DNA of 64,000 nucleotides from DATEPR01 sp036273855 (GTDB lineage Bacteria > Actinomycetota > Actinomycetes > Mycobacteriales > Pseudonocardiaceae): NCBI GenBank assembly GCA_036273855.1, contig DASUGU010000150.1, forward strand, positions 1-64,000. Direction: 5' to 3'. The notes under the pieces are model-generated. The model was not told where the DNA came from and searched no databases. It saw only the letters and a list, made by a program, of their open reading frames with translations. Shown here one piece after another: positions 1 to 8,489 of the stretch; the stretch's first letter is position 1, and each line of letters starts with the position of its first letter. Position numbers and translations under genes: made by a program.

Positions 1-1259
1 CGGGAGACCGCTCCTCGCTCCGGCTGCTGCGCCGGGTTGGGCTCATCGACCCGGGCTCGCTCGATTCCTACCGCGCGGCCGGCGGGTACGAGATGCTCCG
101 CCGGGCGGTGGCCGCCGGGCCGCAGGGCGTGGTCCGGGAGCTGAAAGACGCCAAGCTGCTCGGCCGCGGCGGAGCGGCGTTCCCCATCGCGGTGAAGTGG
201 GAGGCGGTGGCCACCAACCCGGTCCGGCCGCACTACATGGTCTGCAACGCCGACGAATCCGAGCCCGGCACGTTCAAGGACCGGGTACTGATGGAGGAGG
301 ACCCGTACGCCCTGCTCGAAGCGCTCACGATCATGGGCTACACCTGCGGGGCGGAGCAGGGTTACATCTACATCCGGGGCGAGTACCCGCTGGCCGAGTC
401 GCGGCTGCGGCACGCCGTCGCGCACGCCAAGGCCCGTGGCTTCCTCGGCCCGGACGTGATGGGCGAGGGTTTCACCTTCGACGTCGAGGTCCGGCGGGGC
501 GCTGGCGCCTACATCGCGGGTGAGGAAACCGCGCTCATCAACTCGATCGAGGGCAAGCGGGCCGAGCCGCGTAACAAGCCGCCGTTCCCGGCGCAGGCCG
601 GGCTGTTCGGCAAGCCGACGGCCGTCAACAACGTGGAGACGCTGCTGTGCGTGCTGGAGATCCTGCGGATCGGCGGGCCCGCCTTCGCGCGGATCGGCAC
701 CGAGAGTTCCACCGGCACCCGGCTGTTCTGCCTGTCGGGCTGCGTTGAGCAGCCCGGCCTGTACGAGTACGAGTTCGGGGTCACGCTGCGGCAGGTGATC
801 GACGCGGCGGGCGGGGTGCGCGGCGGGCGGCCGCTGCGGGCGGTGCTGCTCGGCGGTGCGGCGGGCTCGTTCGTGGGACCGGACGCGCTGGATGCCCCGC
901 TCACGTTCGAGGGTATGCGCGCGATCGGCGCGACGCTGGGATCCGGCGTCGTCCTGGTGATCGACGACACCGTGGACATGACCGATCTGCTCCGCCGGAT
1001 CGCCCGGTTCTTCAGGGACGAGTCCTGCGGGCAGTGCGTGCCGTGCCGGCTCGGCACGGTCCGCCAGGAGGAACTGCTGGGGCGCCTGCTGCGCGGCACC
1101 CCGATCGGATCGGACGCCCGCGAACTCGCGCTGCTGGACGACATCGCCACGGTCGCCCGCGACGCGTCGATCTGCGGCCTGGGCCAGACGGCGGTCAGCG
1201 CCGCGGGCTCCGCCGTGAAACTCGGCCTGATCGGCGGCAACGGGAAGGAGCCGGCATGA
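1..1259 (+). CDS. NuoF/FdsB-like NADH- and FMN-binding flavoprotein subunit (5' partial)
   Basis: This is the diaphorase subunit of a NAD-linked formate dehydrogenase or hydrogenase-type complex: it passes electrons between NAD(H), FMN and a 4Fe-4S cluster in the cytoplasm. The frame is open to the left edge, and residues before the first ATG (position 93) already match NuoF (IDPGSLDSYRAAGGYE), so the true start lies outside. Visible motifs are GRGGAAFP (NADH), NADESEPGTFKDR (FMN), GAGAYIAGEETALINSIEG and the cluster site ESCGQCVPCRLG with a distal Cys in SICGLGQ. Its stop overlaps the next start (ATGA), so the two are translationally coupled. No other nuo genes are present, so respiratory complex I is unlikely. 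Confidence 0.88.
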   Translation, partial: GDRSSLRLLRRVGLIDPGSLDSYRAAGGYEMLRRAVAAGPQGVVRELKDAKLLGRGGAAFPIAVKWEAVATNPVRPHYMVCNADESEPGTFKDRVLMEEDPYALLEALTIMGYTCGAEQGYIYIRGEYPLAESRLRHAVAHAKARGFLGPDVMGEGFTFDVEVRRGAGAYIAGEETALINSIEGKRAEPRNKPPFPAQAGLFGKPTAVNNVETLLCVLEILRIGGPAFARIGTESSTGTRLFCLSGCVEQPGLYEYEFGVTLRQVIDAAGGVRGGRPLRAVLLGGAAGSFVGPDALDAPLTFEGMRAIGATLGSGVVLVIDDTVDMTDLLRRIARFFRDESCGQCVPCRLGTVRQEELLGRLLRGTPIGSDARELALLDDIATVARDASICGLGQTAVSAAGSAVKLGLIGGNGKEPA

Positions 1260-2200
1260 GCATCGTGTTCCTGGAGACGCCCAAACGACTGGTCGACATC
1301 ACGGTCGACGGGACGACGGTCCGCGTCGCCGAGGGCACCACACTGCTGGACGCCTGCCGTCAGCAGGGCATCGACACACCGACCTTGTGCTACCTGGAGA
1401 ACCTGGCACCGGTGAACGTGTGCCGGGTGTGTGTGGTCGAGGTGGAGAAGTCCCGGACGCTGGTGCCGGCCTGCTCGCGGAAGGTCGAGCCGGGCATGGT
1501 GGTGCACACCGATTCCGAGCGGGTGCGCACCAGCAGGCGGATGGTACTGGAGTTCCTGGCGTCCTCGGTGGACATGTCGGTCGCCTCGCCCGACGTTCGC
1601 CGGTGGATGGAACGCTACGACGCCGACCCGTCCCGCTACGGCGATCCGGCACCGCCGCACGAGGCAGGCGAGCGTGACGCGGCCCGGCCCGGCGAGCACC
1701 ACCCGAGGCAGGACGCGGCCGCCGAGACCGTGGCCCAGCCGACCAAGATCGACAACGACAGCTACGTCCGCGACTACTCGCGCTGCATCCTCTGCTACAA
1801 GTGCGTCGAGGCGTGCGGCGAGGAAGCCCAGAACACCTTCGCGATCGGCGTGGCCGGCCGCGGGTTCGACGCCCGTATCTCCACCGAGTTCGACGTCGGC
1901 CTGCCCGACTCGGCGTGCGTCTACTGTGGCAACTGCATCGGCGTGTGCCCGACGGGTGCGCTGATGTTCAAGAGCGAGTACGACATGCGCCAGAACGGCT
2001 CGTGGGACGAGTCGCAGCAGACGGTCACCACGACCATCTGCCCCTACTGCGGCGTCGGGTGCAATCTTGATCTGCACGTGCAGGACAACCGGATCGTGAA
2101 GGTGACGTCGCCGCTGGACAGCGATGTCGGCAACGGCCACCTCTGCGTGAAGGGCCGGTTCGGCTTCGAATTCGTCCAACGCCGGGCGAGAGAATCCTGA
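1256..2200 (+). CDS. NuoG/FdhA-like iron-sulfur subunit lacking the molybdopterin catalytic domain
   Basis: A 314-residue electron-transfer protein. In order it has an N-terminal 2Fe-2S ferredoxin domain (Cys in TPTLCYLE, VNVCRVCVVEVE and LVPACSRK), a degenerate NuoG linker without the usual His-Cys3 cluster, a double 4Fe-4S ferredoxin (CILCYKCVEACG and CVYCGNCIGVCP), and the Fe4S4 entry motif of molybdopterin oxidoreductases (CPYCGVGC with a later LCVKGRF). It ends immediately after that motif, where formate dehydrogenase alpha subunits continue for several hundred residues; the downstream DNA does not resume the domain. Start ATG 1256 overlaps the preceding stop. Either a truncated alpha subunit or a dedicated small subunit whose catalytic partner lies elsewhere. 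Confidence 0.82.
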   Translation: MSIVFLETPKRLVDITVDGTTVRVAEGTTLLDACRQQGIDTPTLCYLENLAPVNVCRVCVVEVEKSRTLVPACSRKVEPGMVVHTDSERVRTSRRMVLEFLASSVDMSVASPDVRRWMERYDADPSRYGDPAPPHEAGERDAARPGEHHPRQDAAAETVAQPTKIDNDSYVRDYSRCILCYKCVEACGEEAQNTFAIGVAGRGFDARISTEFDVGLPDSACVYCGNCIGVCPTGALMFKSEYDMRQNGSWDESQQTVTTTICPYCGVGCNLDLHVQDNRIVKVTSPLDSDVGNGHLCVKGRFGFEFVQRRARES

Positions 2201-2252
2201 AACACCTCGCAGGAGATCACGGCTCGTTGGCGCACGCCGACCGGAGATCACT

Positions 2253-2795
2253 ATGTCACTGCACCATGCGCCTGATTCCGGGACAACCGTTGCCTTTCTG
2301 AACACCGATCCGGCATGCACCGAGGTATTTCGCCGAGGTGTCGCCGCTGGTCCCGTCGTGCACGACCCTCGGACCAATGAGGACTGGATCCCGGTGCTCT
2401 GTCCTGATCGGACCCGGGTCCTGGTGCAGGAAAAGCTGGTCCTCGACGACCCGTCGGCCGGACCACCGCTCACGGCGCGCAGGGCGAAGACACCCGAGGC
2501 GGTTCGCGAGACGGTCACGAGATGGGCGTGCCAGGTCGTGATGCTCGCCGCTTCGCCGTCCCCTCCGTGGGCCGAGATCGCCTCGATGCTCGAGGACCTG
2601 CTGACGGCGCTGTCACCGATGCGCGGCACGATGCGGGCGCTGGCCGAGGTGAACCCGTCCGGCGAACTCGCCGACGTCGTGATGTGCCTGACTCAGGCGA
2701 CGTGGCAGCTCAACGAAGGCCAGGTCCGCGCGACCCGAGACGCGCTCGCGGGCGTCGCCGACGCCTTGGCCCGCTACCTGAACGCCCCCGGCTGA
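2253..2795 (+). CDS. Hypothetical protein, 180 aa, linked to the formate-dehydrogenase-type pair
   Basis: I do not recognise the family. The protein is soluble, without signal peptide or membrane segment. Its C-terminal half (from about residue 100) is predicted helical, with Leu/Ala-rich stretches such as MLEDLLTALSP and LAGVADALARYL. The ATG at 2253 has a GGAG ribosome site 7 bases upstream. It follows the iron-sulfur subunit by 52 bp on the same strand and is convergent with the CoxM-like gene, ending 10 bp from it. Position suggests a small accessory or delta-like subunit of the redox complex, but that is inference from context only. Confidence 0.6.
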   Translation: MSLHHAPDSGTTVAFLNTDPACTEVFRRGVAAGPVVHDPRTNEDWIPVLCPDRTRVLVQEKLVLDDPSAGPPLTARRAKTPEAVRETVTRWACQVVMLAASPSPPWAEIASMLEDLLTALSPMRGTMRALAEVNPSGELADVVMCLTQATWQLNEGQVRATRDALAGVADALARYLNAPG

Positions 2796-2805
2796 CCCGA
2801 GCGAA

Positions 2806-3621
2806 TCAGGCGATGCCCGCGGCGTTCAGGCCGCGGCGGGTCAACACCGTGGCGAGGTGCCCTCGGTACTCCTGGTTGGCGTGCATGTCCTGGATCGGCT
2901 GGGTGCCCTCGGCGGCCAGCGCCGCTGCCTCGGCGGCGGACGCGCCCGCCGCCAGTGCCGCCTCGGTCGCCGCCGCGCGGACCGGTGTGGCCGCCATGTT
3001 CGCCAGCGCCACCCGGCCGGCGACCGTGGCCACCGCGACGATCGCCCAGTCGTTGGCCCGCCGGACGAACTTCTCGTAGTGGTAGCCGTTCGGTCCGGTG
3101 CGCGGAACACGGATCTCGGCGAGGACCTCGCCCGGCGCCAGAGCCGTCTCGAAGTAGCCGGCGAAGAAGTCGGCCACCGGGATCTCCCGCCGCCCGTCCG
3201 GGCCGAGCACCACCAGCACGGCGTCGGACGCGAGGACCGCCGTGGGCAGGTCGGCCGCCGGATCGGCGTGGGAGAGTGAACCGCCGATGGTGCCTCGATG
3301 GCGGATCTGCGGGTCGCCGACGAAACCGGCCGCCGTCGCGATCAGCGGTGCCTCGGCGCGCAGCACGTCGGATGCGACGAGATCGCAGTGGCGGGTGAGC
3401 GCACCGATGGCCACCACGTCGCCGTCGACGCGCACGTACGCGGCGTCGGGCACCGTGCGGATGTCGATCAGTACGGTCGGGAACGCCAGCCGCAGCTTCA
3501 TCATGGGCAGCAACGAGTGTCCGCCGGCGATCAGCTTCGCGTCGTCGCCGTGCTCGGCGAGCAGTGCGACCGCGTCGTCGAGGGAACCGGCCCGCACGTA
3601 GTCGAACGATGCCGGGATCAT
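2806..3621 (-). CDS. coxM: CoxM-like FAD-binding subunit of a molybdenum hydroxylase
   Basis: The medium (FAD) subunit of a xanthine dehydrogenase/CO dehydrogenase family enzyme, 271 residues. The N-terminal MIPASFDYVRAGSLDDAV and the FAD loop AGGHSLLPMMKLR are characteristic, as is the second flavin loop TIGGSLSHADPAAD. It takes electrons from the iron-sulfur subunit and delivers them to the acceptor. Start ATG 3621 is chosen because it overlaps the CoxS stop by ATGA. It is last in an L-S-M operon on the minus strand. Substrate cannot be read from this subunit. Confidence 0.9.
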   Translation of the reverse strand: MIPASFDYVRAGSLDDAVALLAEHGDDAKLIAGGHSLLPMMKLRLAFPTVLIDIRTVPDAAYVRVDGDVVAIGALTRHCDLVASDVLRAEAPLIATAAGFVGDPQIRHRGTIGGSLSHADPAADLPTAVLASDAVLVVLGPDGRREIPVADFFAGYFETALAPGEVLAEIRVPRTGPNGYHYEKFVRRANDWAIVAVATVAGRVALANMAATPVRAAATEAALAAGASAAEAAALAAEGTQPIQDMHANQEYRGHLATVLTRRGLNAAGIA

Positions 3622-4100
3622 TCGCTCGCCGCCATCGACTCGGCCGCTGCCAGGGCGGCGCGCACGATGTTGTGGTAACCGGTGCAGCGGCAGAGGTTGC
3701 CCTCCAGCGCCTCCCGGACCTCGCGTTCGGTCGGTTTCGGGTTCTCGGCGAGCAGTCCGGCCGTGGCCATCACCATGCCCGGCGTGCAGAAACCGCACTG
3801 CAGCCCGTGTTCGGCGCGGAAGGCGGCCTGCACGGGGTGCATGCCGTCGGGACCGGGTCGGGTGGCGGCCAGACCCTCGACGGTGGTCACGTCGGAGCCG
3901 TCGGTCTGCACGGCCAGCACCGTGCACGACTTCACGGACTCGCCGTCCACATGCACCGTGCAGGCGCCGCACGACGTGGTGTCGCAGCCGATGTTGGTGC
4001 CCTTCAGCCCGCACACGTCCCGCAGGTAGTGGGCGAGCAGCAGGCGCGGCTCCACGTCGTCGGTGCGAGTACTGCCGTTGACGGTGGTCGACAGCCGCAT
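3618..4100 (-). CDS. coxS: CoxS-like 2x[2Fe-2S] subunit of a molybdenum hydroxylase
   Basis: The small iron-sulfur subunit, 160 residues. The N-terminal plant-type 2Fe-2S site is GCDTTSCGACTVHVDG with a later SCTVLA; the C-terminal helical 2Fe-2S site is CGFCTPGM with LCRCTGYHNIV. Both clusters have all four cysteines. Start ATG 4100 overlaps the CoxL stop and its own stop overlaps the CoxM start, so all three genes are coupled through ATGA junctions. An upstream in-frame ATG at 4142 would extend into the CoxL coding region and is less likely. Confidence 0.92.
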   Translation of the reverse strand: MRLSTTVNGSTRTDDVEPRLLLAHYLRDVCGLKGTNIGCDTTSCGACTVHVDGESVKSCTVLAVQTDGSDVTTVEGLAATRPGPDGMHPVQAAFRAEHGLQCGFCTPGMVMATAGLLAENPKPTEREVREALEGNLCRCTGYHNIVRAALAAAESMAASE

Positions 4101-6409
4101 CAGTGCTCCGTTCCCTCGCTCGCCGCCCGGATGGCCGACCACACCCGCATCGAGCTGGTCGGCATGTCGATGTGCCGCACCCCCAGGTGGGCCACGGCGT
4201 CGATCACCGCGTTCTGCACCGCGGGCGTCGAGCCGATCGAGCCGGCCTCACCGATTCCCTTGGCCCCCAACGGGTTGTACGTGGTCGGCGTCTCGGTGGT
4301 GACGAGCTCGAAGCTGGGTACCTCGGTCGCGGACACGATGGGGTAGTCCGCGAACGTGGTCGTGATCGGGTTGCCGTCCTCGTCGAAGCGGATCTCCTCC
4401 AGCAACGCCTGCGCGGCGCCCTGGGCCAGCCCGCCGTGCCGCTGGCCCTCGGCGATCAGCGGGTTCACCACCACGCCGGCATCGTCCAGCGCGATCAGCC
4501 GGGTCAGCTCGGCCCGACCGGTCTCCACGTCGACCTCGGCGACGGCGACGTGCGCCCCGAACGGGTAGGTGGCGCCCGGCGCGCGGAACACCGACCGCAC
4601 CAGCAACGGCTCGTCGGCCGCCAGCTCGGCGAACGTGACACCGGTGCCGGGCACGCCCCGCACGGTCAGGCCCGCGTTGGCGTGGTCGACCTCCAGGTCG
4701 TCCGGGGACACCTCCAACCGGTCGGCGGCGCGTGCTCTGGCCACGTCGACCAGCTCCCGCGCGGCCTGCCGCACCGCGGCACCGCCCTGTTGCAGACTGC
4801 GCGAACCACCCGTACCGCCCCCTTCGGGCACCAGGTCGGTGTCGCCCCAGCGGACGGTGATCTTGTCCATCGGGATGCCCAGCTCCTCGCTGGCCAGCAT
4901 CGCCCACACCGTGGAGTGGCCCTGGCCGTGCGGTGAGGTGCCGGTCAGGATGGTCGCGGTGCCGTCCGCGTGCACCTGCACGGTGGCGTTCTCCTTCGAC
5001 GCGCCCGCCTCACCGCCACCGCCGGTGATCTCGACGTACACGCTCACGCCGATGCCCAGCTGGATGATGTCGCCGCGCTCGCGCCGCAACGCCTGCTCGC
5101 GGCGCAGCGCGTCGTAGTCGGCGGCGGCCAGCACGGTGTCCAGCGCCATCGCGTAGTCGCCGGAGTCGTAGGCGGCACCGCCCTTGCTGGTGATCGGTTC
5201 GGTGAACGGCGGCAGCAGGTTGCGCCTGCGCACCACGGCCGGGTCGAGCCCGATCTCCGCGGCGAACATGTCCATCGCCCGTTCGATCGCCGCGGTCGCC
5301 TCGGGCCGGCCCGCGCCCCGGTAGGCGCCGACCGGCGTCGTGTTCGTCGCGACGCTCGTGTACGACAGTTCCAGCCGGTCGATGTCGTACACACCCGGCG
5401 CCATCAGCAGGGTCAACGTCGGCAGCATCGCGCCGTAGCGCGGATAGGCGCCGCTGTCCTGCAGCACGTGCAGCCGGTACGCGCGGACCCGGCCGTCCCG
5501 GTCGCCGCCGACGGTGACGGTCTGCACCTGGGCACGGCCGTGCGTCATCGCGACCATGTTCTCCGAGCGGGTCTCCACCCACCGCGCCGGTCGGCCGATC
5601 CGCCGGGCGATCCAGCCCACCACAGCGGCCTCCGGGTCGGCGCCGACCTTCGCGCCGAACGCACCGCCCACCGCGGGCGTGATGATGCGCACCTGCGACA
5701 CCGGCAGCCCCAGCATGCCGGCCAGGCTCGCCTGGGTGCCCTGCGCGCCCTGGTTGGGCACCCACGCGGTGAGCCGGTCGTCGGCACCCCACGCCGCCGC
5801 GGCGGCCCGCACCTCCAGCGGCGCGACCGCGACGCGCTGGTTGAGGATCGTCCCGGTCACGACGACCGGACAGCCGGCGAAGATGTCGCCGTCGACCTCG
5901 GCCGGCCGCGAACACACCACGTTCGTGCCCAGCTCGGGGAACAGCAGCGTCTCGTCCTCGGCGGAGTCGATCGGGTCGACGACCACGGGCAGCGGCGCGT
6001 AGTCGATCTCGACCAACTCCGCGATGTCCTCACCGAGGTAGCGGTCGTCGGTCAGGACGGCCGCGACCGGTTCACCGACGTAGCGGACCCGACCGGTGGC
6101 CAGCAGCGGCTGCGCCATGCCCGCGGGGAAGATCGGCATCATCGGAGCCTGCGCAGGCACGTCGGCCAGATCGTCGGCGGTGATCACGCCGACACACCCG
6201 TCGGCGGCCAGGGCGGCGCTCGCATCGATCGACGCGATGGTGGCGTGCGCGACGGAAGCGCGCACGAAGGTCACCCAGACCGCGCCGGTGAGCCGCTCGT
6301 CGACGACGTCGTCGGTGTAGACGGCGCCGCTGGTCAGGAACTCGGGATCCTCCAGCCGCTGAACGCGGGTGCCGAGAATGCTGCCCCTCGGCAGGTCCAC
6401 CGTCGTCAT
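4100..6409 (-). CDS. coxL: CoxL form II-type molybdopterin subunit (xanthine dehydrogenase family)
   Basis: Large catalytic subunit, about 769 residues, binding the molybdenum-pterin cytosine dinucleotide cofactor. The active-site loop reads AYRGAGR, the signature of form II CoxL, not the AYxCSFR of authentic form I CO dehydrogenase, so the substrate is probably not CO. The catalytic Glu is present in GAKGIGEAGSIG and the pterin-binding QGAQGT and GTSPHGQGH loops are intact. I place the start at ATG 6409 because the promoter just upstream predicts an RNA beginning at about 6410 (leaderless); a GTG at 6418 is in frame but lies in the -10 element. Gene order L-S-M. Confidence 0.88.
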   Translation of the reverse strand: MTTVDLPRGSILGTRVQRLEDPEFLTSGAVYTDDVVDERLTGAVWVTFVRASVAHATIASIDASAALAADGCVGVITADDLADVPAQAPMMPIFPAGMAQPLLATGRVRYVGEPVAAVLTDDRYLGEDIAELVEIDYAPLPVVVDPIDSAEDETLLFPELGTNVVCSRPAEVDGDIFAGCPVVVTGTILNQRVAVAPLEVRAAAAAWGADDRLTAWVPNQGAQGTQASLAGMLGLPVSQVRIITPAVGGAFGAKVGADPEAAVVGWIARRIGRPARWVETRSENMVAMTHGRAQVQTVTVGGDRDGRVRAYRLHVLQDSGAYPRYGAMLPTLTLLMAPGVYDIDRLELSYTSVATNTTPVGAYRGAGRPEATAAIERAMDMFAAEIGLDPAVVRRRNLLPPFTEPITSKGGAAYDSGDYAMALDTVLAAADYDALRREQALRRERGDIIQLGIGVSVYVEITGGGGEAGASKENATVQVHADGTATILTGTSPHGQGHSTVWAMLASEELGIPMDKITVRWGDTDLVPEGGGTGGSRSLQQGGAAVRQAARELVDVARARAADRLEVSPDDLEVDHANAGLTVRGVPGTGVTFAELAADEPLLVRSVFRAPGATYPFGAHVAVAEVDVETGRAELTRLIALDDAGVVVNPLIAEGQRHGGLAQGAAQALLEEIRFDEDGNPITTTFADYPIVSATEVPSFELVTTETPTTYNPLGAKGIGEAGSIGSTPAVQNAVIDAVAHLGVRHIDMPTSSMRVWSAIRAASEGTEH

Positions 6410-6416
6410 GACAGTC

Positions 6417-6447
6417 ACTCTATGAGCTGGAGTGCGCTCCAGGTCAA
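6417..6447 (-). promoter_or_regulatory. MerR-type promoter of the coxLSM operon (19-bp spacer with central dyad)
   Basis: On the minus strand a -35 TTGACC (6442-6447) and a -10 TAGAGT (6417-6422) are separated by 19 bp. The spacer contains the dyad CTGGAG-TGCG-CTCCAG (6427-6442). Overlong spacers with such a dyad are the hallmark of promoters activated by MerR-family regulators. The -10 ends 7 bases before ATG 6409, implying a leaderless message. No classical MerR gene is visible in the window. Confidence 0.72.
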
Positions 6448-6508
6448 ATCGAACCCGCCAAGCAGGAGTGGGCGGCGTGCCGAGTATCTACTAAGGACGT
6501 CGAGGGGT

Positions 6509-7375
6509 TCAGTCGGTGGACAGCGGCAGGGAGTTGGTGGGGAGGCGGACCGTGCGCAGGAAGGTGGGGAGAAGCCACGGGCGGCGGCCGGAGATGACCA
6601 GCTTTCCGGTCAGCGCGGCACGGGCGCGGCTGACGCGGCCGAACAGCATCAGGTTGAGGGTCGCCGGGTCGAAGGTCACCCGCGCGTCGACCGGTCCGCC
6701 GGGCTCCTCGACGGAGACGTCTCCGTTGTGCAGGACCAGTGTCACCGGCGTGGTGTAGCGCGAGCGGAAGGCGACCGCGATGCGCCGGGCGCTCGGCGGT
6801 GGTCCGTCCAGGATCTGCCCGACGTCGTTGCGCATCATGCCGACGACGAACAGGTCGAAGAAGGTCGCCGCTTCGTGTGGCGGGATCGGCCAGGGCTCGT
6901 TGGCGGCTCGCGCGATGTCGCGGCCGTGCACGAGCAGCTCGTTGACCAGGTGCGCGAGCACACCGCCGACCGGCACCCGGGAGTCGCCGAGCCATGGCAC
7001 TGTCCGCTCGGGATCGGTGTGTTCCGTCATGCCGACCAGGTAGTCCACGGTGCCCTTGAGAGCGCCGGCGAGTGTGCCGGTGTCTCGTTCGGTGAAGTGG
7101 CGCAACGTCAGGTCGTTGAGTTCGGCGACCGTCTCGACCGTGACGGTGGGGATGAAATCGGCCACCGGCCCCAACGGCACCGGTCCGGCGTCCGGCGTCA
7201 GCGTGGTGGCGTACATGGCGGCGATGGCCGTGACGTGGGCTGCCGTGTCGGCGACGGTCCAGTCGGCGGTGGCCGGCGTGTCGGGCGGCGTGTGGCTGAT
7301 GAGGTTCGCGAATCGGGCGGTCACGGCGGGCAGGGCTTCTCGCACCGTCGCCCATTGCCCGGAAGTCCCGGTCAT
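6509..7375 (-). CDS. Maleylpyruvate isomerase-family (DinB-like) protein with SCP2-like C-terminus
   Basis: A 288-residue member of the mycothiol-dependent maleylpyruvate isomerase/DinB superfamily. The N-terminal half is a four-helix bundle with the pattern TADWTVADTAAHVTAIA and the metal-site region HLVNELLVHGRDIARA, which supplies histidines. The C-terminal third (from about residue 195) resembles an SCP2 sterol-carrier fold. Thiol-dependent isomerase or transferase activity is likely but the substrate is unknown. It stands alone, upstream of and in the same direction as coxLSM, divergent from the TOBE regulator. Confidence 0.75.
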   Translation of the reverse strand: MTGTSGQWATVREALPAVTARFANLISHTPPDTPATADWTVADTAAHVTAIAAMYATTLTPDAGPVPLGPVADFIPTVTVETVAELNDLTLRHFTERDTGTLAGALKGTVDYLVGMTEHTDPERTVPWLGDSRVPVGGVLAHLVNELLVHGRDIARAANEPWPIPPHEAATFFDLFVVGMMRNDVGQILDGPPPSARRIAVAFRSRYTTPVTLVLHNGDVSVEEPGGPVDARVTFDPATLNLMLFGRVSRARAALTGKLVISGRRPWLLPTFLRTVRLPTNSLPLSTD

Positions 7376-7534
7376 ACCAACCTCCCCGTCGTCCGGCCGT
7401 ACTCACGGTAGCGACGGTTGTCCCGGGCATGGTTCTCCCGAAGTGCCCGATTCCGCTCGGTCACCGGCCTGCGTCCGCCGAGTAGGCGGTGTCCAGCGCG
7501 CTGACCAGCAGTGTCGGTGGGATGCGCGGTGAGT

Positions 7535-7549
7535 TAGGGTGCCGTCGTG
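7535..7549 (+). promoter_or_regulatory. Leaderless promoter -10 and GTG start of the TOBE regulator
   Basis: A TAnnnT -10 (TAGGGT, 7535-7540) lies exactly six bases before GTG 7547, the spacing of actinobacterial leaderless genes. There is no Shine-Dalgarno sequence before the GTG. Confidence 0.5.
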
Positions 7550-7993
7550 CCCCAGTTCCGCTACTCCGAGGCCGCGCGCCTGTTGGCCGTCAGCGACGAC
7601 ACGGTGCGCCGGTGGGTGGACGACGGCCGTTTCACCTCCATCCGGGACTCGGTCGGGCGGAAGGTGATCGACGGTGCGGAGTTGGCCGAGTTCACCAGAA
7701 CCCGGGCGCGCAGCGGGCCATCCCACCTGCGCGGTGCCGGCGACGCGAGCGGCATCGCCCGCTCGGCTCGCAACCAGTTCGTCGGCCTGGTCACCGACGT
7801 GACCACCGACAAGGTCATGGCGCAGGTGGAGATGCAGTGTGGACCGCACCGCGTGGTCTCGTTGATGAGCGCCGAAGCCGTCCAGGAACTCGGACTCGAG
7901 CCCGGCGTTCTGGCCGTGGCGGTCGTGAAGTCCACCTCGGTGGTCGTCGAGGTGACCAGCGCGCTCAGCGGGCCGGAGGACGCCTCGGTATAG
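7547..7993 (+). CDS. HTH-TOBE (molybdate-binding) transcriptional regulator
   Basis: A 148-residue protein joining an excisionase/MerR-like helix-turn-helix (residues 1-55, FRYSEAARLLAVSDDTVRRW) to a single molbindin/TOBE domain (about 75-145, SARNQFVGLVTDVTTDKVMA). TOBE domains of this type bind molybdate or tungstate oxyanions, so it is expected to sense molybdenum. It lies between two sets of molybdenum hydroxylase genes, which fits control of cofactor-dependent enzymes or molybdate uptake. It is convergent with IorA, 12 bp apart. The start is a leaderless GTG. Alternatively it could be only a Mo-buffering protein with a DNA-binding tail. Confidence 0.82.
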   Translation: MPQFRYSEAARLLAVSDDTVRRWVDDGRFTSIRDSVGRKVIDGAELAEFTRTRARSGPSHLRGAGDASGIARSARNQFVGLVTDVTTDKVMAQVEMQCGPHRVVSLMSAEAVQELGLEPGVLAVAVVKSTSVVVEVTSALSGPEDASV

Positions 7994-8005
7994 CCGCTGG
8001 ACGGC

Positions 8006-8482
8006 TCACATGTTCTGGGCGCCTGCCTTGATGGCGTCGCGGATCCTGGAGTAGGTGCCGCACCGGCAGATGTTGCGCAGCTCGTCGATGTCCGCGTCGC
8101 CGATCTCGTGGCCGGCCGCCGCGGCCTGCTTGACCTTGGCGACCGCGGCCATGATCTGGCCGGGCTGGCAGTAGCCGCACTGCGCGGCGTCGTGGTCCAG
8201 CCACGCCTGCTGCATCGGGTGCAGGGCCTTGCCGACGGTCGCCGGCAGGCCCTCGATGGTGGTGATCTCGTCGGTGGGCTTGATGTCGGACACCTGCACC
8301 GAGCACGGGTTGAACGCCTTGCCGTTGATGTGGCAGGTGCACGCCTTGCAGACGTCCAGGGCGCAGCCGTACTTCGGGCCGGTGACGCCGAGCAGGTCAC
8401 GCAGGACCCACAGCAGCCGCACGGTGTCCTCGGCGTCGACCGACACCTGCTGGCCGTTGAGGATGAAGGTGTGAGTGGGCAT
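8006..8482 (-). CDS. iorA: IorA-like 2x[2Fe-2S] small subunit of a molybdenum hydroxylase
   Basis: 158 residues, related to the alpha subunit of isoquinoline 1-oxidoreductase. The N-terminal site is YGCALDVCKACTCHINGK with a distal PCSVQVSD, and the C-terminal site is CGYCQPGQIM with NICRCGTYSRIR. The two-subunit IorAB type lacks an FAD subunit and usually donates electrons to a cytochrome or respiratory acceptor. It starts 8 bp after the IorB stop and is the second gene of the operon. The start ATG 8482 is preceded by GAGGAAG. Substrate is unknown; N-heterocycles or aldehydes are the family precedents. Confidence 0.88.
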   Translation of the reverse strand: MPTHTFILNGQQVSVDAEDTVRLLWVLRDLLGVTGPKYGCALDVCKACTCHINGKAFNPCSVQVSDIKPTDEITTIEGLPATVGKALHPMQQAWLDHDAAQCGYCQPGQIMAAVAKVKQAAAAGHEIGDADIDELRNICRCGTYSRIRDAIKAGAQNM

Positions 8483-8489
8483 GGCTTCC

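Noticed and set aside
1..2200. Respiratory complex I (nuoFG)
   Set aside because: No other nuo genes, ferredoxin-type and molybdopterin Fe4S4 motifs point to a formate-dehydrogenase-type complex.
509..2629. Long open frame on the minus strand opposite the redox subunits
   Set aside because: It is antisense to two well-supported genes, its translation is Arg/Ser/Pro-rich low-complexity sequence, and open antisense frames are expected at this GC content.
4100..6409. True aerobic CO dehydrogenase
   Set aside because: The active-site loop is AYRGAGR (form II), not the Cys-containing form I signature.
6418..6418. GTG 6418 as the coxL start
   Set aside because: It falls inside the predicted -10 element, upstream of the expected transcription start.
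4970..7411. 813-codon plus-strand open frame opposite coxL and the DinB-like gene
   Set aside because: No recognisable motif and it runs across an intergenic promoter; coxL on the other strand is certain.
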